Shown: positions 28,630-37,637, counted from the first letter of the stretch. The stretch: DNA of 64,000 nucleotides from Synechocystis sp. PCC 7338 (GCF_018282115.1 NZ_CP054306.1:682001-746000); one strand, 5' to 3'. Notes: generated from the sequence alone by a model not told the origin. Translations and numbers: made by a program.

Positions 28630-28958
28630 GGCCTATCTAAATGAACTTTAACTGCCTTGAGATACTTTTTCGCCAGGTTCTCTGACTTTAGGCTTTCCTT
28701 CTGGATTCTTCTCAAATCCTGCGGTTGAAGTTTTGCATAAGGAATATCAGAATTAGGGGCTATTAATTGCTCTAGTCTTTGAACCGTAAAGTCCTTTGCA
28801 TATTCATAGGCAATAAATGACTTACTTTTGATAAAGCCTGGCATCGATCCGCCTGGTCTTAAAATGCAGGTTCCATCGTTCAGCGTTGAACCTTCATACC
28901 ATGTCGAAATATTAACAAACAGAAAAGCTTGATCGCCAAAGGGAACTAAAGCAATATA

Positions 28959-28983
28959 TAGCAAAGATTGCTAAGGTTAGGAC
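28959..28983 (+). repeat. left terminal inverted repeat of the IS
   Basis: Begins TAGCAAAG and ends GTTAGGAC. The outer 7 and inner 8 bases match the right end; the middle has diverged. Confidence 0.85.
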
Positions 28984-29014
28984 ATAATGTAGGGAAAGAG
29001 TTAGGAAAAAAGCG

Positions 29015-29395
29015 ATGCCAGCCCCCTACAGTGTAGATCTAAGAGAGAAAGCGGTAAGTGCAGTAGAAAAAGGAGAGAAGAAAAGCCATGTCTGCCGAAC
29101 ACTGAACATTAGTCGCAACACCTTAGACCTATGGATAAAAAAGAAGAAAGAAACAGGAAGTGTAGCCGCGAAGAGAGATTATGAGCGTGGTCCACGACCG
29201 AAAATAGATGATTTGGATAAATTCAGAGAATTTGCGGAGGAGAACGGTCATTTAACGCAAAAACAAATGGCAGAAAAATGGCCAGAGCCTGTAAGTAGAA
29301 TAAGAATAAGTAAGGCTCTAAAGAAAATAGGGTTTACTAGAAAAAAAAACTTATATTTACAGGGAAATAGAAGAGGAAGCGAGAAAGGCATTTGA
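29015..29395 (+). CDS. IS630-family transposase, N-terminal part (orfA)
   Basis: 126 residues. The start MPAPYSVDLREKAVSAVEKG and ISRNTLDLWIKKKKE form the paired helix-turn-helix DNA-binding domain, followed by a second basic HTH (PVSRIRISKALKKIGFTRKK). The frame runs out shortly after a run of nine A residues (29341-29349). A +1 shift there, or transcript slippage losing one A, joins it to the catalytic part. Confidence 0.85.
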   Translation: MPAPYSVDLREKAVSAVEKGEKKSHVCRTLNISRNTLDLWIKKKKETGSVAAKRDYERGPRPKIDDLDKFREFAEENGHLTQKQMAEKWPEPVSRIRISKALKKIGFTRKKNLYLQGNRRGSEKGI

Positions 29396-29885
29396 AGATG
29401 AAATCAAGCAATATGCGGCAGAAAAACTGATTTATATGGATCAAGCCGGTCTAGATGACACTCTAGACTACCCCTATGGGTACTGTCATAAATCAGAGAG
29501 ATTAAAGGCGAGCAAATTAGGACATAGAACCAAGAGAGTCAGCATAATAAGTTGTTGGTGGAATGGAACAACAATAGCTCCAATGATATTTGAAGGATAC
29601 TGTAACGCTCAAGTAGTATGCACGTGGATAGAAGAAATGTTATTACCAGAGTTAATACCAGGTCAGATACTAATCATGGATAATGCAAGCTTTCATCCGA
29701 AAGAAAGAATAAAGGCATTGGTAGCAAAAGCTGGGTGTGAGGTTATATTTTTACCACCATATTCACCAGACTTGAACAAAATTGAGAAGTTCTGGGCGAG
29801 ACTAAAACGTTATGTTTCCCAACTTGTTAGTAATGGAGAATCGCTGATTTCTGCATTGGATATAGCGTTGAGAGAACTGTCCTAA
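29349..29885 (+). CDS. IS630-family transposase, catalytic part (orfB, reached by frameshift)
   Basis: The frame reads TYIYREIEEEARKAFEDE and then the DDE catalytic core: YMDQAGLDD (first Asp), LIMDNASFHPK (second Asp) and SPDLNKIEKFWARLKR (Glu region). The first internal ATG is at 29436. The stop lies inside the right inverted repeat. With orfA it makes about 290 codons. Whether expression is by programmed frameshift or the copy is simply broken cannot be told from one copy. Confidence 0.82.
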   Translation, partial: TYIYREIEEEARKAFEDEIKQYAAEKLIYMDQAGLDDTLDYPYGYCHKSERLKASKLGHRTKRVSIISCWWNGTTIAPMIFEGYCNAQVVCTWIEEMLLPELIPGQILIMDNASFHPKERIKALVAKAGCEVIFLPPYSPDLNKIEKFWARLKRYVSQLVSNGESLISALDIALRELS

Positions 29886-29903
29886 CTATCTCGTCATTTG
29901 CTA
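29879..29903 (-). repeat. right terminal inverted repeat of the IS
   Basis: Complement of the left end (GTCCTAAC ... TTTGCTA), followed by TA at 29904-29905. Confidence 0.85.
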
Positions 29904-29966
29904 TACCAGTGATTTTTAGTCCCACCAGTATCCAACAAATAAACATCCCCTAACGTAATCGAAAAA

Positions 29967-30575
29967 CTAGCCATTAGCTTGATTAAGGAATCGTTCTCTT
30001 TCTGCTATTTCCTTAATGAGGATAATATCTTGATCTGATTTGTGTAAGTAACTTAGAAGTTCTTGGACATCAATCGGCATCACTTTTTTGCCAAAATTAG
30101 CCGGATCTTGCCACTCTGGTAAATAATGAGTCCATTCTGCTACGGCAAAAGGATCTTTATGTCCAAACTCTTGGTAAACTCCTTGCAAAATTTTTTCCTC
30201 TACAATAGATAATTCATCATCTCCTGGATCATCAATCAAAGTGACATAAACTTTTTTATGGGATGCCCTTGTCGTAGCAATTGTTTCAATATGCCGATTC
30301 CAATAATCGGAACTTGCATAACCTCCATTGGGCTTCACATAATCATAAACATGACTTAAAACTGGGCCATATTTCATCGCTACAAAATTGTCGCCCGTAA
30401 TCGGATAACCCCTTTTCTCCAACGAACGGCGATCGCCAATATAGAGCAATTTCAACAAACCTAAATAGCTCATAGCGTCAGCCTCGCCATGAAGCTTTAG
30501 CAAATGAGCCGCTGCTTGGGTTGCCTTGACATCATCAAATCCAAAAATAATTTCTTTTGAAGCTGTCGATTCCAT
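29967..30575 (-). CDS. Panacea-domain (DUF4065, SocA-like) antitoxin
   Basis: 202 residues. The Panacea/DUF4065 core is clear: LGLLKLLYIGDRRSLEKRGYPITGD followed by FVAMKYGPVLSHVYDYVKP. The C-terminal extension (about residues 85-202) contains DPFAVAEWTHYLPEW. Panacea proteins act as antitoxins fused or paired with many toxin folds. The ATG at 30575 (ribosome-binding site AGAGGT) was preferred to one at 30596. The downstream partner overlaps by 8 bp and is IS-interrupted. Intact, so it is now an orphan antitoxin. Confidence 0.87.
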   Translation of the reverse strand: MESTASKEIIFGFDDVKATQAAAHLLKLHGEADAMSYLGLLKLLYIGDRRSLEKRGYPITGDNFVAMKYGPVLSHVYDYVKPNGGYASSDYWNRHIETIATTRASHKKVYVTLIDDPGDDELSIVEEKILQGVYQEFGHKDPFAVAEWTHYLPEWQDPANFGKKVMPIDVQELLSYLHKSDQDIILIKEIAERERFLNQANG

Positions 30576-30640
30576 AGTGATTACCTCTACCACCATTATG
30601 GATTAACTCACTTTTTTGCGTCAGGGTTAACAAATTTCCC

Positions 30641-31855
30641 CTAACGGAAGGAGTCCATTGGTAGGGCCATGACCTGATCAAAGGGTAGGGGTCGGGAAAA
30701 TAGATAACCTTGGCCATAGTCGCATCCTAGGGACTGCAAAACTTCCAATTGTGCTTGGGTTTCAATACCTTCGGCTACCACTGTCATGCCCAGGGCATGG
30801 GAGAGTTGCAAAATAGCGGAACAAATACTTTCACTGTTTTGGTTCGTACCCAGGCCGTCCACAAAGGATTTATCAATTTTTACCCGGTCAATTTTATACT
30901 CATTGAGGTATTGCAGACTGGAATATCCAGTACCAAAGTCATCCAGCACTAGGGCAAACCCTCGGGAGCGACAATTTTCAATCCAGGGAGCAGAACTGTC
31001 GCCGCTAAAAAGGGTACGTTCAATGATTTCTAGCTTTACTTTATTGGGGGTTAGACCATGGTGATCCACCCTGTCCAATAGCCAAGGGATGAAGTCTTCG
31101 TTATTAGTCTGTCGGCCGACAATATTAAAACTCATTAACAGATTAGAGTTGAATTTTGTCTGCAGACTTTTCAAGTCCTTTAATCCTTGTTCGATGACCC
31201 ATTGGCCGATGGGAATAATCAAATCCGTTGCTTCGGCCACCTCAATGAAAACGTCTGGACGGACAAAACCCCGCTTGGGACTTTCCCATCGAATCAAGGC
31301 TTCAAAACCTTCGATACGCAGATCGTCCATGAACACAATGGGTTGGTACACCAGATGGAATTGTTCTTTGGCGATCGCCTCTTGCATTTCCCCTTCTAAA
31401 CGGATCATGTCCACGGCGCCGGTGATGCGTTCTTTGAGGGAAAGCTTGGCTTTGGTGAGGGCGGCATCTAATTCGGGGGAAGGCTCGTTGGTCCCCCGAA
31501 AATTATTACTTTCGGAGCGAAAATGACCGATCACCACCAATAACAACAGACGCAAAATTGGGTCGGCGCTATCAATGCGTTGATTGACCTGATCGGGGGT
31601 CACTAGGGAAAGAATGCAGTCTGTCAGGGCTGAAGCGGAAGCAGAACGGGGGTTGGCATCTACTAGGGCCAATTCCCCAAATAAACTGCCCGGTTGGAGT
31701 ACATTCAACACCCGGCGATCGCCCTGGATTTCTGTCCAAATTTCTACTTGTCCCTCTTCGATAATGTAGGCAAAATTTCCCCAGTCTCCCTCACTGAAAA
31801 TGGGATCACCAGCCCGGTAATGACGGGTTGTAAGTAGGGCATTGGGGTGGGTCAT
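30641..31855 (-). CDS. cyclic-nucleotide-binding domain plus EAL phosphodiesterase protein
   Basis: 404 residues. An N-terminal cNMP-binding beta-roll (about 10-115; PGSLFGELALVDANPRSASA contains the phosphate-binding cassette with GELAL and R-S-A) is linked to an EAL domain (about 160-400). The c-di-GMP hydrolysis residues are present: [23 protein letters not shown] and VAEGIET, so it is likely an active phosphodiesterase switched by cAMP or cGMP. The ATG at 31855 was chosen over TTG 31903; neither has a clear ribosome-binding site. Separate from the toxin-antitoxin island. Confidence 0.86.
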   Translation of the reverse strand: MTHPNALLTTRHYRAGDPIFSEGDWGNFAYIIEEGQVEIWTEIQGDRRVLNVLQPGSLFGELALVDANPRSASASALTDCILSLVTPDQVNQRIDSADPILRLLLLVVIGHFRSESNNFRGTNEPSPELDAALTKAKLSLKERITGAVDMIRLEGEMQEAIAKEQFHLVYQPIVFMDDLRIEGFEALIRWESPKRGFVRPDVFIEVAEATDLIIPIGQWVIEQGLKDLKSLQTKFNSNLLMSFNIVGRQTNNEDFIPWLLDRVDHHGLTPNKVKLEIIERTLFSGDSSAPWIENCRSRGFALVLDDFGTGYSSLQYLNEYKIDRVKIDKSFVDGLGTNQNSESICSAILQLSHALGMTVVAEGIETQAQLEVLQSLGCDYGQGYLFSRPLPFDQVMALPMDSFR

Positions 31856-32081
31856 GGTGGTTAGGGATTTGGCAATGAAATTGTGCGATTCGTCTGTAAT
31901 CAAGCTAAATTAACGCTTTCCCATGGGGCAATTGTCAAAAATTGTGACCTTTGCCCTCCAAGGTAATGTTCCTGGACAAACAGAGGCTAAACTTGGAAGG
32001 CTTGTTGCTTTGCCCCCTGGTAATGGTTAACGGATTTAAATGGCTCTGAAAGCCCTAAACCCCTAACACTTCCTTGATTGT

Positions 32082-32192
32082 ATGACGCTCATCGACACCA
32101 ACAGTCTCCATAATGCCGCCTTTGTGGTGGGGACGGTTCTCTTTATCGGAATTCTTGTCTGGTCGGTGTGGTTCGCTTTCCACATGGACTGA
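32082..32192 (+). CDS. small single-pass membrane protein (36 residues)
   Basis: ATG 32082 opens a 36-codon frame: MTLIDTNSLHNAAFVVGTVL, then FIGILVWSVWFAFHMD and TGA. A polar N-terminus, a single hydrophobic span of about 18 residues and a short acidic end are typical of small subunits of thylakoid complexes. No family was recognised, though it resembles NDH-1 or cytochrome small subunits in design. It is below the usual gene-calling cut-off. It fits a gene better than chance because the hydrophobic block ends just before the stop. Confidence 0.55.
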   Translation: MTLIDTNSLHNAAFVVGTVLFIGILVWSVWFAFHMD

Positions 32193-32269
32193 ACATTTTC
32201 CTCTCCCGCCCCAGTGGTGGACTAGTAGATTGTCTCCCTGGCAAGTACTTTGTGTCTAGTTTAGAGGCA

Positions 32270-33127
32270 CTATCCTTGGGTCTGCGGATCTACTGTTAGG
32301 GGCAAGAAAACTAATTGTTCAGTTTTATCTGCCGTTAGGTAGTCGATCACCAATTCACCGCTGGTGAGAATCTGGTATTTTTGGGCATTGACTAGGGCTT
32401 TAATGAATTGTTGTTCCTGGTTCATCAGGGGTTCAGGGCAGGCCATCATGGTGGAAGCCATGCGCTCATCGATGGTTAAATTTTCCCCGTCAATGGTGAA
32501 CTGCCCCATAAGACGATTACATCCCCCAGTCCCGGCCAGGCGATCGCCAAGGAATTGAACCTGGGGTATCCCTTGGGAATTTTCTTCGTTGGTGATGGGT
32601 TCCACACCGGCCATGGCCACCAGTTGCCATTGACTGTTGTGGAGGACACTGTACTGACTAGCCGGAATAAAAGTGACACTACCCTGTTCCCTATTCTTCA
32701 AGTAAGTTAATGTCAGTTGGCCATCATTGCCGATGCTATAGGCCGTTACCTGGGTAAGAAGTTGCAAAAATTTCTGCTCCTGGGCCATAACCTCGGCGGC
32801 ACAAGCTTTACGGGTAGTGGCCAAAGCTTGGCCAATAGTTAAGTTACTGTCACCACTAGTGTAGGCACCATTAAAACTATTGCAACCCGCTGTTCCCATC
32901 AGGCGATTGTCCTTGAATTGCAACGTAATCGGAGCGCTGCCCGGCACTGGAGAGCCAGACCACCCACTGATATACCAAGTAGTACCCTGGAGAGATGAAG
33001 AGTTAGAAGCTTCCATGGCCTGAACGGAATTGGTAGACAAAAGGGGTAGGGTTTTATCGATAATCCCCAATGCCAATCCGCCCATAATGGTAGCGAAAAA
33101 GAAAATCTGGGAAAAGTTCAAACGCAT
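32270..33127 (-). CDS. protein with two META (HslJ-like) domains, membrane-anchored or secreted
   Basis: 285 residues. A hydrophobic N-terminus (FSQIFFFATIMGGLALGII) is a signal or anchor. Two repeats each contain WYISGW or WQLVAM, then LMGTAGCNSFNGAYT or LAGTGGCNRLMGQFT, and a Met/Ala-Cys end (TTRKACAAEV, STMMACPEPLM). The paired GCN motifs and later Cys are diagnostic of META domains, often linked to stress resistance in the envelope. A fixed role is not known. Confidence 0.82.
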   Translation of the reverse strand: MRLNFSQIFFFATIMGGLALGIIDKTLPLLSTNSVQAMEASNSSSLQGTTWYISGWSGSPVPGSAPITLQFKDNRLMGTAGCNSFNGAYTSGDSNLTIGQALATTRKACAAEVMAQEQKFLQLLTQVTAYSIGNDGQLTLTYLKNREQGSVTFIPASQYSVLHNSQWQLVAMAGVEPITNEENSQGIPQVQFLGDRLAGTGGCNRLMGQFTIDGENLTIDERMASTMMACPEPLMNQEQQFIKALVNAQKYQILTSGELVIDYLTADKTEQLVFLPLTVDPQTQG

Positions 33128-33396
33128 GGTTACAGTGTTGCAATTAGCTAAAAAACAAGATATCTATGTCCCCATGATTTTACCATTGACGATTTCTTCC
33201 CTAGAATTGGGACGGAACAGTTTCCTAATTGTTTTTGCCTCTGCCATTAGCATCCGTTCCTGAAACCTTAATTTTTCCTCTCCAACGGTGGGGACTCCGG
33301 GTTAATCTCGCCAAAACTTTGGACAAGGAGGCTTTCCATGCCTAATCTTCAAATCTGGCGATCGGCCGTCAACCAAGCATTTCGCCATTTCTAACT

Positions 33397-34887
33397 ATGC
33401 CTCGTCCCTTCGACCGATCCAAAAAACGTCTAGCAGTACCCCTTTGGTATGAGCGTATATTAGCTCTAATTTTACTGGCTAATTACGGTTTAGTTCTGTT
33501 TGATTTGACCTATATCCCGCTGCGGGATTTTTGGTTACAGGGGACAGTACAACTTTCAGTTAAAGTCGGCCCTTTCCAGCGGGTATTTCCCAAACAGCCC
33601 GTGCGAATTTTTCCCTTCAATATTACTCCCTACTACGACTGGGTAAAAGGTATTGAGCCTTACCGTTCCACCACCGCCTATTTAGAACTGGTAGATGAAT
33701 TAAATAGCAAACTGGATGAACAGGCCTTGGATGGAGCTGGTAATGTCCAACAGGCGCAAGAAATTGATAATATTCTGGCGGAATTACGCCAAGACAGCGC
33801 CCAAATGATTATAGAAAATCCCTTCCAAATTGCCAATAAAACTGGCACCTTTGAGCGGATTAAAAATCGTATGCGGCTCCATGTTTTTGGTTCCACCGAT
33901 GCCTCCGCCACCGAATCTTTTGAAACTTTTTGGTCTAAGAAATACCTGTTAAAAAATGGACTAACTAGCCAGCTACTATTTTTTGACCGGGAAATTAGAC
34001 CGTTGATAGCCACCAACTATTTCCGTGAAATTGGCGAAAATGGCCAGCCAGTGGACAATTTTGGCTTAATTGATTTTCCCTTTTTCTTCATTTTCTTAAT
34101 AGATTTTTTAGGGCGTACCCGTTTAATCAGCTTGCGTTACCGGGGAGTAAGTTGGGTTGATGCCATGCTGTGGCGTTGGTACGACTTGTTTTTGTTTTTG
34201 CCATTTTTCCGTTGGTTGCGAATTATCCCCCTCACCGTAAGGCTCGATAAGGCCAAATTGATGGATTTGAATAAGGTCAAGGGCCAGGCTACTCAGGGTT
34301 TCGTTGCCATCATTGCTGAAGATATGACAGAGGTAATTGTGGTGCGGTTAGTGGAACAAATGCAGGAGTTGGTGCGGGAAGGAGCGTTGCGAAAAATTTT
34401 AGACCGAGCCAAAACCACCCAATATATTAATCTTAATAACCGCAATGAACTGGTGGAAATTATTAGGATTGTTTCTCAGATTTTGTTGCAAAAAGTACTG
34501 CCAGAAATAGAGCCAGAAGTGCAGGATTTTATGCTCTATAATATGCAATCTTCCCTAGGTCAAATTCAGGGCTATAGCCAGTTACAAAGTCTACCTGGGG
34601 TAAAAAATATGCAGCGGGAAATGATGGCCAATATGATCGCAATGTTTTATCAACGTATACTGACCCTTCTCCAAAGCTTTCTGGAACAGGATAAGGAGTT
34701 TGACCAACTCCTAGAAAATTTGCTCACTAAGCTGACCACGGAACTTAACTTGGAACTTAATCAAAACCACCACCTAGAAGATATTGAAGAATTATTAATC
34801 GATTTCCTGGAAGAATTCAAGATTAATTATCTGCAAAAACTTTCCGAAGCTGACATTGAACGAATTTTGGGTAATACAGTTAGTTAA
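33397..34887 (+). CDS. conserved cyanobacterial membrane protein of unknown function
   Basis: 496 residues, family not recognised. An N-terminal membrane segment (ILALILLANYGLVLFDLTYI), a soluble domain (about 45-215), a second hydrophobic region (FGLIDFPFFFIFLIDFL, about 218-236), a third (WYDLFLFLPFF) and a long helical C-terminus ending in DIERILGNTVS. It has no catalytic motif. Codon composition matches neighbouring core genes, so it is probably not recently acquired. Confidence 0.75.
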   Translation: MPRPFDRSKKRLAVPLWYERILALILLANYGLVLFDLTYIPLRDFWLQGTVQLSVKVGPFQRVFPKQPVRIFPFNITPYYDWVKGIEPYRSTTAYLELVDELNSKLDEQALDGAGNVQQAQEIDNILAELRQDSAQMIIENPFQIANKTGTFERIKNRMRLHVFGSTDASATESFETFWSKKYLLKNGLTSQLLFFDREIRPLIATNYFREIGENGQPVDNFGLIDFPFFFIFLIDFLGRTRLISLRYRGVSWVDAMLWRWYDLFLFLPFFRWLRIIPLTVRLDKAKLMDLNKVKGQATQGFVAIIAEDMTEVIVVRLVEQMQELVREGALRKILDRAKTTQYINLNNRNELVEIIRIVSQILLQKVLPEIEPEVQDFMLYNMQSSLGQIQGYSQLQSLPGVKNMQREMMANMIAMFYQRILTLLQSFLEQDKEFDQLLENLLTKLTTELNLELNQNHHLEDIEELLIDFLEEFKINYLQKLSEADIERILGNTVS

Positions 34888-34995
34888 CTGTCTGGGTGCA
34901 GGCTATGGAAGGAGCTAACTCTGTCAAATTACGTTAATGTCTTACAGCCTTGGCCTTTTTATTTTTTTAATCACCAATTATTTTCTACTCTGAAT

Positions 34996-36402
34996 ATGAC
35001 CGATTTTTGCCTGCTCACCGCCCTGGACCTAGCCCAACTAGTCCGCACTCGCCAGGTTTCTCCTTTGGAAATCACCCAGTATTATCTCGATCGCCTGGGG
35101 AAATATGATCAAACAGTAGGCAGTTTTGCCCACGTGGCTTGGGAGTCGGCGATCGCCGATGCTAAGCAAAAAACCGAGTATTTAGTGAGCCTGGGTAATT
35201 CTGAGCCCTTGCCACCATTTTTTGGTGTCCCCATTGCGGTTAAGGATTTAAACTGCGTCGCTGGTATGCCAGTGAGCTATGGGGTGGCGGCCCTGAAGGA
35301 AAATTTAGCCACCTATGATGATGGCGTGGTAGCAAAAATGAAGGCGGCGGGATTCACCATTGTGGGCAAAACTGTCACTTCCCAACTGGGATCATTTCCC
35401 TACACCGAACCCCCAGGGTTTTTGCCGGTGCGGAATCCGTGGCATTTGGACCACAATGCCGGAGGCTCCAGTGGCGGTAGTGCGGCAGCGGTGGCAGCGG
35501 GATTAGTACCCATTGCCCAGGGTTCCGATGGGGGGGGCTCCGTCAGAACACCAGCGGCCTGTTGCGGCTTAGTGGGCTTTAAACCTAGTCGCGGCCGGGT
35601 ATCCCAGGCTCCAGTGGGGGATTACCAGAGTGGCATTGCTTGCCATGGCCCCCTCAGTCGGAAGGTGTTGGAGGCGGCGGCCCTGTTGGATGTGATGGAA
35701 GGTTACATAACCGGGGATCCCTATTGGTTACCTTCTCCCGATCGCCCTTTTTTAGAGACCACTGGGGAAACTCCTGGCCAACTACGGCTGGCCTATGCTT
35801 TTTCCCTACCTCCCTTTACTAGTACTGAAGCTATTCAAGGGGCTGTGGCCAAGGCGATCGCCGCCGCTGGGGAATTGGGGCATCAATTGGAAGAAACCTG
35901 TTTTGACGTCACCAAATTAATTGAACCGTTCGCTCAAATTTGGAAAGCTGGGGTGGGGGCCTCTGGCATTCCTTTGCCCCTATTGGAGACGGTTAATCAG
36001 TGGTTAGGGGAAACCAGCGGCACAGCGGGGGACTATCTGCGGGGAGTAAGGGATATGCAGGTGATTTCCCGCCACATTGTCGGCTTTATGGAACAGTATG
36101 AAGCTCTGATTTTGCCCGTTTTTAACCACCAGCCCCCCAAAGTAGGGGAATGGGCCCATTTGTCCCCCCCGGATGTGGTGCAAAAAATTATTGAATGGAT
36201 TGCCCCCTGCCCTCCCGCTAATGCGGCCGGCCTACCAGCGATCGCCATTCCGGTGGGATTTGATGACCAGGGTTTACCCCTTAGTGTGCAAATTATTGGT
36301 AAGCCCGCCGCCGATGCCACGGTGTTAGCTCTGGCTTATCAATTAGAGCAACAATTGCAGGGCAATGGGCCGAGGCAACTGCCGACCCAATTTATGCCCT
36401 AA
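34996..36402 (+). CDS. amidase-signature family protein
   Basis: 468-residue amidase signature enzyme. The Ser-cisSer-Lys triad is in place: Lys in FGVPIAVKDL, and the two Ser residues in AGGSSGGSAAAVAAG with QGSDGGGSVRTPAACCG following. Substrate is unknown; the fold includes GatA, urea amidolyase parts and secondary amidases. The usual GatB/GatC partners are not adjacent, which argues against a GatA role. Its PCC 6803 counterpart is probably Sll0828. Confidence 0.87.
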   Translation: MTDFCLLTALDLAQLVRTRQVSPLEITQYYLDRLGKYDQTVGSFAHVAWESAIADAKQKTEYLVSLGNSEPLPPFFGVPIAVKDLNCVAGMPVSYGVAALKENLATYDDGVVAKMKAAGFTIVGKTVTSQLGSFPYTEPPGFLPVRNPWHLDHNAGGSSGGSAAAVAAGLVPIAQGSDGGGSVRTPAACCGLVGFKPSRGRVSQAPVGDYQSGIACHGPLSRKVLEAAALLDVMEGYITGDPYWLPSPDRPFLETTGETPGQLRLAYAFSLPPFTSTEAIQGAVAKAIAAAGELGHQLEETCFDVTKLIEPFAQIWKAGVGASGIPLPLLETVNQWLGETSGTAGDYLRGVRDMQVISRHIVGFMEQYEALILPVFNHQPPKVGEWAHLSPPDVVQKIIEWIAPCPPANAAGLPAIAIPVGFDDQGLPLSVQIIGKPAADATVLALAYQLEQQLQGNGPRQLPTQFMP

Positions 36403-36473
36403 AGCAGTGTCAAGATTGGTTGCAATCATCCAATTCCCCCAGCATTGGAGGTTAGGGGGCTTTCAAATGTTTT

Positions 36474-37637
36474 CTAAAGTAGTCCCACAAAATGTAAGGG
36501 GCCTTGGCCACTGATCAACTCCACCAACAGGGCAATGAAACCCAACATGGCCAGGCGACCATTCCACACCTCCGCCGCCGTCGTCAAACCCCATTCCCAT
36601 CGTTCCTGGGGATACATCTTCATATTCTTTTTGGGATGGGGCACCGTTTCAAAGGTACAGGGGGGATCGTTGAGGGAATCCATTACCATCTCAGCCAGGG
36701 CATCGATGAAAAGTGGATGGGTATTGAGGGCGGGCACCCGCTGAAAATTATCAATGCCTGCTTCCTCGGCAATTTCCCGGTACTCAATGTCAATTTCTTG
36801 CAGGGTTTCAATGTGTTCTGACACAAAGCTGATGGGCACCACCAAGAGGTCATCAATGCCCTCCGCCCCTAATGCCTGCAGAGCCTCTTCCGTGTAGGGC
36901 TTGAGCCATTCCACCGGCCCCACCCGACTCTGGTAGGCCAATGTATATTGATTTGGGCGATCGAGGGTTCGCATAATCAAACGGGTGCAGGCTTCAATTT
37001 CGGCCTGGTAGGGGTCCCCCGCTTCATCCACATAGCTTTGGGGCACACCATGGGCACTGAAGAAAATATGGGCTTGGTCTGGATTGGGAAATTTCTTTAA
37101 CTCTTCCGCAATCAAATCCGCCATGGCCTGGAGATAGCGCGGATGGTCGTACCAAGAGGGGATCAGGCTATAGTCCAACTGCCGCAAACTAGGATCATTG
37201 CGCCACATTTCTTCCAACACCCGGAAACTGGAGCCGCTGGTACTAATGGAAAAATGAGGATACAGAGGCAAAATCACCAAACGTTGCAGGCGATCGCCTT
37301 TAATTTTTTCCACGGCCTCTTCGGTGAAGGGGTGCCAGTAGCGCATACCAATGTACACCTTTGCATCCTGACCAAGGCGTTCGAGGCAGGTCGTGAGGGC
37401 AGCAGCTTGGGCTTCGGTAATCTGCAACAGGGGGGAACCACCACCTATTTCAGCGTAGTTAGCCTGGGACTTCTTCGCCCGCAGGGTGGAAATCAGCCAT
37501 GCCAAGGGTTTTTGCAACCAAGGAAAGGGCAGACGAATGATTTCCGGATCCGCAAACAGGTTAAAAAGGAAGGGGCGTACATCCTCTAACTTCTCCGGTC
37601 CGCCAAGATTTAGCAGTAAGACCCCAACACGACCCAT
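36474..37637 (-). CDS. hemH: ferrochelatase with C-terminal chlorophyll-binding-like domain
   Basis: 387 residues. The ferrochelatase core (about 1-320) includes [17 protein letters not shown], the catalytic His in [17 protein letters not shown] and the Glu in [17 protein letters not shown]. It inserts Fe2+ into protoporphyrin IX to make heme. The last ~45 residues ([20 protein letters not shown] plus a hydrophobic end) are a CAB/Hlip-type helix with the ExxNGRxAM motif, usual in cyanobacterial and plastid type II enzymes and reported to affect activity and chlorophyll interaction. Confidence 0.95.
   Translation of the reverse strand: MGRVGVLLLNLGGPEKLEDVRPFLFNLFADPEIIRLPFPWLQKPLAWLISTLRAKKSQANYAEIGGGSPLLQITEAQAAALTTCLERLGQDAKVYIGMRYWHPFTEEAVEKIKGDRLQRLVILPLYPHFSISTSGSSFRVLEEMWRNDPSLRQLDYSLIPSWYDHPRYLQAMADLIAEELKKFPNPDQAHIFFSAHGVPQSYVDEAGDPYQAEIEACTRLIMRTLDRPNQYTLAYQSRVGPVEWLKPYTEEALQALGAEGIDDLLVVPISFVSEHIETLQEIDIEYREIAEEAGIDNFQRVPALNTHPLFIDALAEMVMDSLNDPPCTFETVPHPKKNMKMYPQERWEWGLTTAAEVWNGRLAMLGFIALLVELISGQGPLHFVGLL

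Larger units (their letters stand above)
28959..29903 (+). mobile_element. IS630/Tc1-mariner family insertion sequence (ISY100-like), 945 bp
   Basis: Bounded by imperfect 25-bp inverted repeats (17 of 25 identical) and flanked on both sides by TA (28957-28958 and 29904-29905), the hallmark target duplication of this superfamily. It carries a transposase in two overlapping phases. Size and family fit ISY100 of Synechocystis, which is about 0.95 kb; exact identity was not checked. It interrupts a toxin gene, and the restored frame shows the insertion is precise. Confidence 0.93.
28626..29974 (-). pseudogene. toxin partner of the Panacea antitoxin, split by an insertion sequence
   Basis: The 5' part starts at ATG 29974, overlapping the end of the antitoxin gene by 8 bp, and runs 23 codons (MASFSITLGDVYLLDTGGTK...HW). 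It then enters the IS and stops after three more codons (YSK, TGA). The 3' part is 28958-28626 (YIALVPFGDQAFLFVNIS... to the stop). Deleting the IS and one TA joins them in frame at TGG-TAT-ATT to give 133 residues. The GDVYLLD start and the CILRPGGSMPGFIKSKSF stretch resemble PemK/MazF-like toxins that pair with DUF4065 proteins; the family call is tentative, the disruption is directly visible. Confidence 0.85.
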
